From positions 11,895 through 75,894 of the forward strand of contig CAZBUK010000003.1 in NCBI GenBank assembly GCA_964495085.1: DNA of 64,000 bases, given 5' to 3'. Below are positions 17,941 to 26,707 of the stretch, piece after piece (within the stretch, counting starts at the first letter, position 1; every line of letters begins with the position of its first letter). Origin of the DNA: CAZBUK01 sp964495085. GTDB lineage: Bacteria; Bacteroidota; Ignavibacteria; T3Sed10-11. The position numbers and the translations under genes were made by a program. The notes beneath the pieces are model-generated. The model ran no database searches. It was not told where the DNA came from and was given only the letters and a program-made list of their open reading frames with translations.

Positions 17941-19143
17941 TTGAATACCTCTGCGACCCATCGCCCGCACAATCCCTTCGCCCCTGGTATACATATTGTA
18001 TATTTTATCATGATAATAAGTATATTCGGTATCGGCCTTCAGGGATGCTCCCGGAAAGGAAACGACTCGGAGACTACGACGACCCAAAAAATGGATTCAC
18101 TGACTCAGCAAATACAGACGACTCACTTCGGAAAGATGGAGGACGGAAGAGATGTAAATATGTATACCCTCGCGAACTCCGGAGGAATGGAGTTAGACAT
18201 TATCAACTACGGCGGAATCATCACTTCGATTCGCGTTCCCGATCGTGAGGGCACCAGGAAGAATGTAGTTCTCGGGTTCGACAATCTGAAGCAATATCTT
18301 GATCCGCATCCGTTCTTCGGTGCGCTCATCGGCCGGTACGCAAACAGAATCGCCGCCGGTACGTTCACCCTCGACCGTAAAACATATCAACTCCCCCTGA
18401 ACGACGGGCCGAATCATCTCCATGGCGGAGGCAGCGGATACTATACAAAATTCTGGGATGCCGAGATCATCAACGGTACGACGCTGCAGCTTTCGTATTT
18501 GAGCATTGATGGTGAGGAAGGATATCCCGGAAACCTTGAGGTGGACGTAACGATTTCGATCTCCGAATCGAACGAACTGATCATCGATTATCACGCGACT
18601 ACCGATCAACCGACGCCGGTAAATCTGACAAACCATAGTTACTTCAATCTTACAGGCGATTATGCCGAGGATATCCTCGGACACCTGTTGACGATCCATG
18701 GAGCATCGTATACCCCGATCGACCGAACGCTCATACCGACCGGGGAGATCGTAGACGTTCAGGGAACTCCGTTCGATTTTACCTCTCCGCGCAGCATCGG
18801 AGAGCGCATCGGCCAGGTTCCCGGCGGATACGATCATAACTATATTTTGAATCCTTCACAGGACGATCTTCCGCTCGTTGCCGAATTGTACGATCCGGAA
18901 AGCGGAAGGAAAATGCAGATATATACCTCGAAACCCGGTTTACAATTCTATTCCGGTAATTTCCTCGACGGAAGTCTGAAGGGATTCAACGGAGCGGCAT
19001 ATCGTCAGTATGCCGGTCTCTGTCTCGAAACTCAATTTTTTCCGGACTCTCCGAATCAACCGCATTTCCCGTCTACGATTTTGTCTCCGGGAGACGTATA
19101 CCGTTCCACGACGATATATAAGTTCTTAACGGACGACGAATAG
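17941..19143 (+). CDS. galM: Aldose 1-epimerase, probable lipoprotein
   Basis: Interconverts alpha and beta anomers of aldoses, here probably arabinose or xylose released outside the cytoplasm. The body is a canonical galactose mutarotase: INYGGIITSIRVPDREG, GALIGRYANRIAAGTF, NDGPNHLHGGG, PVNLTNHSYFNLTGD (catalytic His region), PGGYDHNYIL and ETQFFPDSPNQPHFP (catalytic Glu region). The N terminus has a hydrophobic stretch ending in GIGLQGCSRKG, which fits a lipobox. The open frame begins at a TTG; an ATG at 18010 would give a very short signal (MIISIFGIGLQGC) lacking basic residues, so the start is unsettled. First gene of the arabinose operon; the next gene's ATG follows 90 bp later. Confidence 0.9.
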   Translation: MNTSATHRPHNPFAPGIHIVYFIMIISIFGIGLQGCSRKGNDSETTTTQKMDSLTQQIQTTHFGKMEDGRDVNMYTLANSGGMELDIINYGGIITSIRVPDREGTRKNVVLGFDNLKQYLDPHPFFGALIGRYANRIAAGTFTLDRKTYQLPLNDGPNHLHGGGSGYYTKFWDAEIINGTTLQLSYLSIDGEEGYPGNLEVDVTISISESNELIIDYHATTDQPTPVNLTNHSYFNLTGDYAEDILGHLLTIHGASYTPIDRTLIPTGEIVDVQGTPFDFTSPRSIGERIGQVPGGYDHNYILNPSQDDLPLVAELYDPESGRKMQIYTSKPGLQFYSGNFLDGSLKGFNGAAYRQYAGLCLETQFFPDSPNQPHFPSTILSPGDVYRSTTIYKFLTDDE

Positions 19144-19233
19144 CAAGTAATACGACGGCGGTGTATGCCGGTTCCTTCCTTACTTCAGCGATACACCGTC
19201 TTTGCCTTTACGCTTAATCGGAGAAACGCATTC

Positions 19234-20805
19234 ATGAATCAACCCATCATCCAATTTATTCAGAATTGTCTTCTCGTATCGGGGTTACTTCTCGTCATCT
19301 GCATGACGGCATTTGCCCAGACGAATACCGTTATCGTTAATGTCGATAAAGAACTCAGCACCATAAGCCGACACATCTACGGCCAATTCGCCGAACATCT
19401 CGGCAGAGGCATCTACGAAGGGGTCTGGGTGGGCGAAGACTCGGATATACCGAATAACGAAGGTTTCCGTACGGACGTTCTCGAAGCTCTCAGGGAGCTG
19501 GAAGTTCCGAACGTGAGGTGGCCGGGAGGCTGCTTTGCGGACGAGTATAATTGGAAGGATGGAATCGGTCCGCGCGGGAGCCGGCCGAAACGCGTCAACA
19601 CGCATTGGGGAATGGTGATCGAAGACAACAACTTCGGCACGTATGAGTTCCTCAGGTTCGTGGAGCTTATCGGTTCGGAACCCGTGATCGCCATGAACGT
19701 CGGCAGCGGGTCTCCGCGGGAGATTGCTGAATGGATCGAGTACCTTAACTTCGACGGCGAGAGTACGCTCGCCGATCTGAGGCGCGAGCACGGCCGCGAA
19801 GAACCATGGGGCGTCCGGTATGTCGGCATCGGCAACGAGAGCTGGGGATGCGGCGGAAATATGACCGTGGAGTATTACGCGGATCTCTATAAACAGTTCG
19901 CTACCTATGCAAAGAATTTCGGCGGACATAACTTGTTCAGAATCGCAAGCGGATTCTATAACGACCAGTATCACTGGACGGATAAGCTTATGGAAGAGGC
20001 CGCGCATCTTCTGGAGGGTATATCGCTTCACTATTATACCATAGCCGGCGAGGGATGGCATGATAAAGGACCCTCGACCGATTTCGGCGAAGAGCTCTAT
20101 TTCAGCGGGGTCCAGCGGTCGATGAGATTGGACGAATATGTCAGAGGTCATGCGCTTCGGATGGATAAGTATGATCCCGAAAAAAGAGTCGTCCTCGCCG
20201 TTGATGAATGGGGAATCTGGACGAATCCGCTCCCCGGTACGAATCCCGGATTCCTCGAGCAGCAGAACTCTCTGCGCGATGCGCTGATCGCGGCCATTTC
20301 GCTCGACATATTAAACCGGCACAGCGACCGGGTAAGAATGGCGAACATCGCCCAGATGGTCAACGTGCTGCAGGCCATGATCAGAACCGAAGGCGCCCGG
20401 ATGATCAGAACTCCAACCTATCACGTTTACGATCTGTATAAGGTCCACCATGACGCTGTACTTCTCCAGACCGATCTCCAATCGGTAAGCGGGTACGAAT
20501 TCAACGGTGAGACCATACCTTCGGTCAGCATGACGGCGTCGAAAAATGAAGAGGGCAGCGTCAATATAACTTTGACTAATCTCAATCCGCACCGGCCCCA
20601 GGACGTCTCGATTCATTTCAGAGGAAGGGATCTTCGGAACGCGCATTCCGGACGGGTGCTGACCGCCGACGGAGTGAGCGCGGTAAATACCTACGACCGC
20701 CCGGACAATGTAGCGATCAAGCATTTTACGGAATTCAATCTCCGCAACAACGTACTCACCGTAACACTTCCGCCGATGGCCGTAGTTGCCGTTACGGCGG
20801 AATAA
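19234..20805 (+). CDS. Secreted GH51 alpha-L-arabinofuranosidase
   Basis: Removes terminal alpha-L-arabinofuranosyl groups from arabinoxylan or arabinan. The start MNQPIIQFIQNC is chosen because it begins a clear signal peptide ending ICMTAFAQ; the open frame upstream lacks one. Family blocks are HIYGQFAEHLGRGIYEGVW, NVRWPGGCFADEYNWKDGIG, VGIGNESWGCGG with the acid/base Glu at residue 202, and LAVDEWGIW with the nucleophile Glu at residue 325. The C-terminal beta domain is complete; the length of 523 aa is normal for GH51. No T9SS sorting domain, so it is probably periplasmic. It lies between galM and the Nudix regulator in the arabinose operon. The GH51 at 54509 is a clear paralogue. Confidence 0.95.
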   Translation: MNQPIIQFIQNCLLVSGLLLVICMTAFAQTNTVIVNVDKELSTISRHIYGQFAEHLGRGIYEGVWVGEDSDIPNNEGFRTDVLEALRELEVPNVRWPGGCFADEYNWKDGIGPRGSRPKRVNTHWGMVIEDNNFGTYEFLRFVELIGSEPVIAMNVGSGSPREIAEWIEYLNFDGESTLADLRREHGREEPWGVRYVGIGNESWGCGGNMTVEYYADLYKQFATYAKNFGGHNLFRIASGFYNDQYHWTDKLMEEAAHLLEGISLHYYTIAGEGWHDKGPSTDFGEELYFSGVQRSMRLDEYVRGHALRMDKYDPEKRVVLAVDEWGIWTNPLPGTNPGFLEQQNSLRDALIAAISLDILNRHSDRVRMANIAQMVNVLQAMIRTEGARMIRTPTYHVYDLYKVHHDAVLLQTDLQSVSGYEFNGETIPSVSMTASKNEEGSVNITLTNLNPHRPQDVSIHFRGRDLRNAHSGRVLTADGVSAVNTYDRPDNVAIKHFTEFNLRNNVLTVTLPPMAVVAVTAE

Positions 20806-20858
20806 AGGAGATCGATCGGAGAACCATTCAATCAAATCAAAAGGAGATTTGAGAAGAA

Positions 20859-21578
20859 TTGACTACGGAAAGTTATTATAAAGACCATGACCGAATGCTG
20901 GTCGCGCTCGATTGCATTATTTTCGGTTTCGACGGCGAAACGCTGAAGCTGCTTCTCATCAAGCGCGGGATGGAACCCGAGCGGGGGCGCTGGTCGCTGA
21001 TGGGCGGATTTATGGACCGGAACGAGAGTCTCGACGAAGCTGCCTCAAGAATCCTTTACACGCTCACCGGATTGCGGAACATCTACCTGGAGCAGTTATA
21101 TGCGTTCGGAGAAGTCGGCCGCGATCCGGTAGAACGTACGGTATCGGTTTCCTATTTCGCGCTCATCGATATACACCGGCACGATGCCGAGCTTGTCAAG
21201 CAGTACAGCGCGCGGTGGTTTCCCATCGATGAGCTGCCGGACCTTATCTTCGATCATCAGGAGATGGTGGAGAAGGCGAAAAAACATCTGCGATATAGAG
21301 CATGCTATCAGCCGGTCGGTTTCGAGCTGCTCCCTGAGAAATTCACCCTACGCGAGCTCCAGCAGCTTTACGAAAGCATATACGATACCTCATTCGACAA
21401 ACGCAACTTCAGGCGAAGATTATTATCGATGGATATACTGGTTAATACGTTGGAGAAGCAGAAGAAATATTCCCGTAAGGGGGCTTTTTTCTATAAATTC
21501 GACAGAGAAAAATACCGGGAGAAATCGATCCAGGGAGACAACCTGATATTCAATCCCATTAAGCACGATCATAGTTGA
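20859..21578 (+). CDS. araR: Nudix-domain transcriptional regulator of arabinose use (AraR/NrtR type)
   Basis: A 239-aa protein with an N-terminal Nudix-like fold and a C-terminal winged-helix DNA-binding part (FTLRELQQLYESIYDTSFDKRNFRRRLL, then KKYSRKGAFFYKFD). The Nudix box is GGFMDRNESLDEAASRILYT: the invariant REuxEE catalytic block is replaced by RILYTL, so hydrolase activity should be absent and the domain is likely a ligand sensor. This is the pattern of NrtR-family regulators; in Bacteroides a protein of this type (AraR) represses arabinose genes. The start is TTG with AAGGAG 12 bp upstream. It sits between GH51 and araB, 53 and 106 bp away. The likely operator is the AAGTGT/ACACTT repeat at 17856. 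Confidence 0.88.
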   Translation: MTTESYYKDHDRMLVALDCIIFGFDGETLKLLLIKRGMEPERGRWSLMGGFMDRNESLDEAASRILYTLTGLRNIYLEQLYAFGEVGRDPVERTVSVSYFALIDIHRHDAELVKQYSARWFPIDELPDLIFDHQEMVEKAKKHLRYRACYQPVGFELLPEKFTLRELQQLYESIYDTSFDKRNFRRRLLSMDILVNTLEKQKKYSRKGAFFYKFDREKYREKSIQGDNLIFNPIKHDHS

Positions 21579-21684
21579 ATCGTTCTGAGATATATATGCT
21601 GCTCAGCGGAGTTCATGGGGAGGCGACCGTTTTACCGGACGCTTTCCCGTCATCGATATGTACCAAACAGTATGGCAGGTCGAT

Positions 21685-23409
21685 ATGAATCCGGCGAAAC
21701 GAAATATCATCGGCGTGGACTATGGAACCGATTCGGTCAGGTCGGTTCTGGTGAATGCCGGCGGCGAACAGCTGGGTGAATCCGTCTTCAATTATCCGCG
21801 ATGGGCGGGGGGCAGGTATTGCGCTCCCGCACGGAATATGTTCCGCCATCACCCCCTTGATTATCTCGAAGGACTCGAGGCGACCATACGATCGATTCTA
21901 TCGTCGGTACCGTCGACGGAGGTCGCGAAGGTAGGCGCCATCTCAGTCGATTCGACGGGCTCTACTCCGGCAGCGGTCGACAGAGCAGGTACGCCGTTAG
22001 CGCTCCATGCCGAGTTCGCGGAGAATCCGAATGCTATGTTCATACTCTGGAAAGACCATACGGCGATCCGGGAAGCCGAGGAGATCAACAACACGGCGAG
22101 AAGCTGGGGTGGAATCGATTTTACGAAATTTGTCGGCGGCGTCTATTCATCGGAATGGTTCTGGGCTAAGATCCTGCACACGCTCAGGACCGATGAGAAG
22201 ATTCGATCGGCGGCCCATTCCTGGGTCGAACTCTGCGATTGGATCCCGTACGTGCTCACGGGCGCTGAAGATGTTTCCCGGATGAAGAGAAGTCGCTGCG
22301 CCGCGGGACATAAAGCGATGTGGCATAAAGATTTCGAAGGTCTGCCGTCGGAAGAGTTTTTAGAGCGAATCGATCCGCTGCTCGCCGGCCTGCGTGACAG
22401 GTTGTTTAAGGATACCTATACTGCCGATATTCCGGCGGGAAATCTCTCGGGATTATGGGCGGAGAAGCTCGGACTTCCGCGAGACGTTGTCGTCGGTGTA
22501 GGAGCGTTCGACGCACACATGGGCGCTGTCGGAGCGGGCATCGAACCTTATCATCTATGCAGGGTCATGGGTACCTCCACATGCGATATGCTGGTCGCAC
22601 CTATGGAGGAAGTGGGAGATATACTTGTTCGAGGCATCTGTGGCCAGGTCGAAGGATCGGTTTTCCCCGATATGCTGGGGATGGAAGCCGGTCAGTCGTC
22701 TTTCGGGGATGTCTACGCATGGTTCAGAGACGTCCTCATGTGGCCTGTCGAAAAGTTGCTATCGAATTCCGATTTTCTCGAGACGGGGCAAAAGGAACGG
22801 CTTCTGCGGGAGGCACATCGCGGCATTATTCCAATGCTCTCCGGAGCGGCTGCAAAACTGGAGCCCGGTTCGTTCGACATCGTCGCGCTCGACTGGCTGA
22901 ACGGACGGAGAACCCCCGACGCCAATCAGGTGCTGAAAGGAGCGATCGAGGGCTTGAACCTGGCGAGCGATGCGCCGCTTCTCTTCAAGTCGCTGGTAGA
23001 GGCAACGTGTTTCGGAGCAAAAATGATAGTCGACCGGTTCGTGGATGAAGGAGTTCCGATCAAGGGGATTATCGGAACCGGTGGGGTGGCCCGGAAGGCA
23101 CCCTACGTGATGCAGACGCTTGCGGATGTCCTCGATATGCCGATCAGGATCACCCGGTCCGAGCAGACATGCGCCATAGGAGCTGCGATGTTCGGAGCGA
23201 CAGCCGCGGGGATACACAAAGACGTGTACGAAGCACAGCGTTCGATGTTCGAAGGTTTCGACCGGACCTACCGACCCGATGCCGGTCGGGCACGGATTTA
23301 CGCTACACTCTACGGTCGCTATAAATCGCTCGGCTCCGCAATCGAAGCCAGACTCATGAATTTCCACAAGTCTAAGGATCGTCCGGATGAGCAGATATCA
23401 GGAGATTAA
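21685..23409 (+). CDS. araB: Ribulokinase
   Basis: Phosphorylates L-ribulose at O5 with ATP. The protein of about 574 aa matches the AraB branch of the FGGY kinases: IIGVDYGTDSVRSVLVN (phosphate 1), YPRWAGGRYC, FRHHPLDYLE, SVDSTGSTPAAVDRAG, FAENPNAMFILWKDHTA, GGVYSSEWFWAKILH, VMGTSTCDMLV (phosphate 2), GICGQVEGSVFP, DWLNGRRTPDANQ and GTGGVARKAPYV (adenosine). The start at MNPAKRN is preferred to the upstream ATG at 21658 by comparison with the usual AraB N terminus. The 3' end overlaps araD by 23 bp, indicating tight coexpression. Confidence 0.97.
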   Translation: MNPAKRNIIGVDYGTDSVRSVLVNAGGEQLGESVFNYPRWAGGRYCAPARNMFRHHPLDYLEGLEATIRSILSSVPSTEVAKVGAISVDSTGSTPAAVDRAGTPLALHAEFAENPNAMFILWKDHTAIREAEEINNTARSWGGIDFTKFVGGVYSSEWFWAKILHTLRTDEKIRSAAHSWVELCDWIPYVLTGAEDVSRMKRSRCAAGHKAMWHKDFEGLPSEEFLERIDPLLAGLRDRLFKDTYTADIPAGNLSGLWAEKLGLPRDVVVGVGAFDAHMGAVGAGIEPYHLCRVMGTSTCDMLVAPMEEVGDILVRGICGQVEGSVFPDMLGMEAGQSSFGDVYAWFRDVLMWPVEKLLSNSDFLETGQKERLLREAHRGIIPMLSGAAAKLEPGSFDIVALDWLNGRRTPDANQVLKGAIEGLNLASDAPLLFKSLVEATCFGAKMIVDRFVDEGVPIKGIIGTGGVARKAPYVMQTLADVLDMPIRITRSEQTCAIGAAMFGATAAGIHKDVYEAQRSMFEGFDRTYRPDAGRARIYATLYGRYKSLGSAIEARLMNFHKSKDRPDEQISGD

Positions 23410-24091
23410 AAAGGCCGCCTATGCATGCAACATGCAGCTGCCGGCGATGGGATTGGTCATGTTTACATTCGGAAACGTCAGCGCGGCAGACCGGAGCGAA
23501 GGAGTGTTTGCAATTAAACCGAGCGGAGTGCCGTACAACGACCTCCGTATCGACGATATGATCGTCGTCGACTTTGGAGGAGATGTCGTCGAGGGAAATC
23601 TCAGACCCTCCTCCGATACGAATACCCATGCAGAACTATACAAAGCCTGGGAGGGGATAGGAGGTATCGCGCATACCCATTCCACCTATGCGACTGCATG
23701 GGCGCAGAGCCTGAAAGCTATTCCGATCTACGGAACCACGCATGCAGATCACCTTCCCGTGGATGTGCCGTGTGCGCCGGTGATGAGCGATACAGAGATC
23801 GAAAAGGACTATGAAACACACACCGGACGTCATATTATCCGATTCTTCGAGGACCGGGGACTGTCGTATAAGGAAGTTGAAATGACGCTCATCGGTAACC
23901 ACGGTCCGTTCACATGGGCTCAGACAGCGGAAAAGGCGGTCTATAATAGCACAGTACTTGAAGAGATCGCTAAGATGGCTTACCTGACCATGGGCATTAA
24001 CCCCGAGGCGCCGAAACTCAAAGAGAGCCTGATACAGAAGCACTATTTCAGAAAACATGGTTCCGGCGCGTACTACGGTCAGAAGAAATAA
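23387..24091 (+). CDS. araD: L-ribulose-5-phosphate 4-epimerase
   Basis: Converts L-ribulose 5-phosphate to D-xylulose 5-phosphate, delivering arabinose carbon to the pentose phosphate pathway. The 234-aa protein is full length for class II aldolase/epimerases. Metal ligands are visible in GIAHTHSTYATAWAQ (two His) and LIGNHGPFTW (third His). Also present are FGNVSAADR, IKPSGVPYNDL, PSSDTNTHAELYKAW and GTTHADHLPVDVPC, all diagnostic of AraD rather than FucA. It overlaps the end of araB by 23 bp and ends the arabinose operon, convergent with the serine hydrolase gene. XylA/XylB products from 40190-43056 converge on the same metabolite. Confidence 0.97.
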   Translation: MSRYQEIKKAAYACNMQLPAMGLVMFTFGNVSAADRSEGVFAIKPSGVPYNDLRIDDMIVVDFGGDVVEGNLRPSSDTNTHAELYKAWEGIGGIAHTHSTYATAWAQSLKAIPIYGTTHADHLPVDVPCAPVMSDTEIEKDYETHTGRHIIRFFEDRGLSYKEVEMTLIGNHGPFTWAQTAEKAVYNSTVLEEIAKMAYLTMGINPEAPKLKESLIQKHYFRKHGSGAYYGQKK

Positions 24092-24210
24092 ACGCAACCT
24101 ATGGACGATTCACCGTTCCGGAATGAATCCCGGTGTCGGGAATACCTGCCCTTACCGCTGAGCTCCTTTCCGCCGATCCGGCTCTTAACTTCAGACATAT
24201 TATTCAGCGA

Positions 24211-25512
24211 CTAATTTTCTTCTGCATGCACTTGTTCAATGTATGAGCTGTAGACCGCATCACGGAATTTTTTATGCAATCCCACACGATCGAACGGCAT
24301 CAATTGAACGAAGAGTACGGCGGCGAGATCGTTCACCGGATCGATCCAGAAGAGCGTGCTTGCCGCACCATCCCAGAAAAACTCACCGGGCACTCCGAAA
24401 TTCTCCTCGTTCGTTGCCGGCGGCCTGATCCTTACAGCGAAATCGATGCCGAATCCGACCTGGCCTTTCGACGGCAGCCACGACCGTTCGGTCACGCTGT
24501 CCGAGAGATGGTTTGTTGCCATCAGGTGTACTGTCTCGGGGCGAAGAATGCGCACCCCGTCGAGCTCCCCTTCGTTAACCAGCATGCGGGCAAACTTCAT
24601 ATAGTCGTCTAATGTGGAAGTGAGACCGAATCCCCCCGGAGTAAGCGTGTGTTCCCGCATGTTCATCTCCCGTGTATATTCATCGGGAATTCTGGAGAGC
24701 GTTCCGTCGTCCGCCCGATGATAGACCGCTGCAAATCGCTCGATGTTACCATCAGTGACGACATATCCGGTTTGTCCCATGGCGAGGGGGTCGAAAATAT
24801 TTTCCTGAAGGTACCGGTTGAACGGTACACCCGAGATTCGTTCGATCAAGAATGCCTGGACATCGACAGACGGTCCGTACGACCACCGCTCGCCCGGGTG
24901 AAACCATAACGGCACGCTCCCCAGACGTTTCGCCATCTCAGTCAGCGAATTATCCATGTTCATCGGATCCGCAGACAACAGATATTTTCCTACTCCGGGG
25001 ATATCGGCAGATGGCGCGAACCCGGCCGTATGGCGGGTAAGGTCTCTGATCGTCGGTTCTCGTTTCGGTGTTTCGAGGACCGGTTCGCCGGCGGGAGTTT
25101 CGCCTGCATATACCTGCAGCCGGGAGAATTCGGGCGCGTACTTCGAGACGGAATCGTCCAGATCAAAAGCGCCATTTTCATGGAGCATCATGAGTGCGAC
25201 GCCGGTGATCGGTTTCGTCATGGAATAAATTTGCACGATCGTAGAACGATCCATGGGGATGTTCGCTTCGCGGTCGGATGTGCCGAAGGCGTTGAAGTAG
25301 ACCTCTTCGCCTTTTTCGAATATGAGAGCGGAAACCCCTGCGAGTATTCCCGAATCTACGAATGAGCTGAGCGTGGAATCTATGCGTTCTACGGTTGATG
25401 CGCTGACAATCCGTTTACCCTGCATTGCAGCGGAATGGTCGCGTGATTCATGATCCGAGCAGGCGCTTAGGGAAAAAACCGCACCGAAAATGAATACGGT
25501 CATACGATTCAT
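24211..25512 (-). CDS. Beta-lactamase-fold serine hydrolase, lipoprotein
   Basis: A class C beta-lactamase/esterase-type (EstB-like) serine hydrolase of about 433 aa. The ATG at 25512 gives MNRMTVFIFGAVFSLSACSDH, a clean lipoprotein signal with lipobox LSAC; the upstream extension to 25563 looks non-coding. The active-site SxxK motif is IYSMTKPITG and the second motif is WSYGPSVDVQ (Y in the YxN position). ERWSYGPSVD, PGGFGLTSTLDDYMKFARML and GEFFWDGAASTLFWIDP fit the esterase-like members. It probably acts on an ester or peptide in the periplasm. Removal of acetyl or feruloyl esters from xylan would suit the locus but is only a guess. It is transcribed opposite to the arabinose operon. Confidence 0.88.
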   Translation of the reverse strand: MNRMTVFIFGAVFSLSACSDHESRDHSAAMQGKRIVSASTVERIDSTLSSFVDSGILAGVSALIFEKGEEVYFNAFGTSDREANIPMDRSTIVQIYSMTKPITGVALMMLHENGAFDLDDSVSKYAPEFSRLQVYAGETPAGEPVLETPKREPTIRDLTRHTAGFAPSADIPGVGKYLLSADPMNMDNSLTEMAKRLGSVPLWFHPGERWSYGPSVDVQAFLIERISGVPFNRYLQENIFDPLAMGQTGYVVTDGNIERFAAVYHRADDGTLSRIPDEYTREMNMREHTLTPGGFGLTSTLDDYMKFARMLVNEGELDGVRILRPETVHLMATNHLSDSVTERSWLPSKGQVGFGIDFAVRIRPPATNEENFGVPGEFFWDGAASTLFWIDPVNDLAAVLFVQLMPFDRVGLHKKFRDAVYSSYIEQVHAEEN

Positions 25513-26707
25513 ATGTATTCTCTTTTCTGTTCTTGGATGACGTAATCTCCCCGCGATGCTCACATGGTTCGATAGCCTGTAGGAATCCGGAAAGGTTATG
25601 GGCCGCCGTAACGAGCGGTAAGACGCGAATATCCGGGGAAGGAGTCATATCTAGTTAGTGAATCCGTTGTGACGATGCGGATAATGTAACAACACTTTTT
25701 TCATAGTGCAAGATCTTTCGGAACATTTTATATTTACATGGACGGTTTATCAATTCATCTTTTATCTCAGACACAAGGGATTTGTAGAAATAAAATGGCC
25801 CTGTCGGAAATAACAAAACTGAAGGGTTTTTATGGAGGACCTGGAACGGAGCGCTTCGATGTGACACCGGCAGTTAAGGAGGATATAAGTCTGCGCCTTC
25901 TTCGCTACCCGGCATCTGTACCGGGAATAATATGCGAGTCATCTGACAGTCACCTCTACCACCTTCAACAGGTATGTGCGTGATTGTGGCTCACACCGAA
26001 AGCGTGAAATATCGTCAGCATTATTTTTCCCCATCAATCTGACAAACGTCGATGCATCGAATGTAAGATCACGGATTAACACGAAAGTTTACTCGTTGTT
26101 GAATTCGTACAGACTGCTGATCTCGGAAGTTATCCGATGGATTCTAAGATATTTCTAATGTTTCATCAACCAACAGTCCATCAACGAGCAGGTATAGTTG
26201 ATGACGTTTAAGGAATGATTAGAGATCAGGAATTCATGCATACATATTAAGTGTTCGACATACACCAATGACAGCGGAGAGGGATGAAATTTTCAGTCTC
26301 GAGAAAATAATCTATTGAAACCGACGTATATTTCGTGATCTCGAAAAATTTTAGTTTAGAATTTTGTTGCTTCAAGCTTGACTTTCTAAAAATTATCATT
26401 TACCTTGAATCAGTTCAATTTTGGTTAAATCAGTTCAATCAGCCATACTCCATACACTACCTGATAGACATTTAGTCGATTTTTTGTTCTTCTTCATACC
26501 ACCTTGTTGCACATCATCGATGAGGTTGAGTATATATAACCGGAATCTGTACGATAAATAACCGGACTATTCTCGAATGAAAGAACAGAGCCAAAATCGT
26601 TGTATCAATAACACCTCCGATATAACTTCCTCAAAATGTTCTCGAGCATCTCTTTGCGTCCCGTTCAGAGGTTCATTTAATTTATAGATACTCAGGAGAG
26701 GTATTTC
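25513..26707. other. Long intergenic region upstream of the first TonB receptor
   Basis: About 1.2 kb with high AT content and no convincing gene; short open frames at 25738-26158 lack recognisable content. It holds the promoter with paired operators at 26378-26438 and a receptor leader of about 290 nt that ends in AGGAGAGG at 26694-26701. Nothing else recognised. Confidence 0.5.
26378..26438 (+). promoter_or_regulatory. Promoter with paired palindromic operators (TonB receptor 1)
   Basis: TTGACT at 26378-26383, a 17-bp spacer, then TACCTTG at 26401-26407. Two operator copies follow: TTGAATCAGTTCAA at 26405-26418 and TTAAATCAGTTCAA at 26425-26438. The first overlaps the -10 element and the second lies 20 bp downstream on the same DNA face. 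The same layout with identical spacings occurs at 38688 and 43296. Binding by the LacI protein at 38830 is inferred from its own promoter carrying the same pair. Confidence 0.8.

Noticed and set aside
25738..26158. Short plus-strand open frames upstream of TonB receptor 1
   Set aside because: Low-complexity, AT-rich sequence without ribosome binding sites, signal peptides or family motifs.
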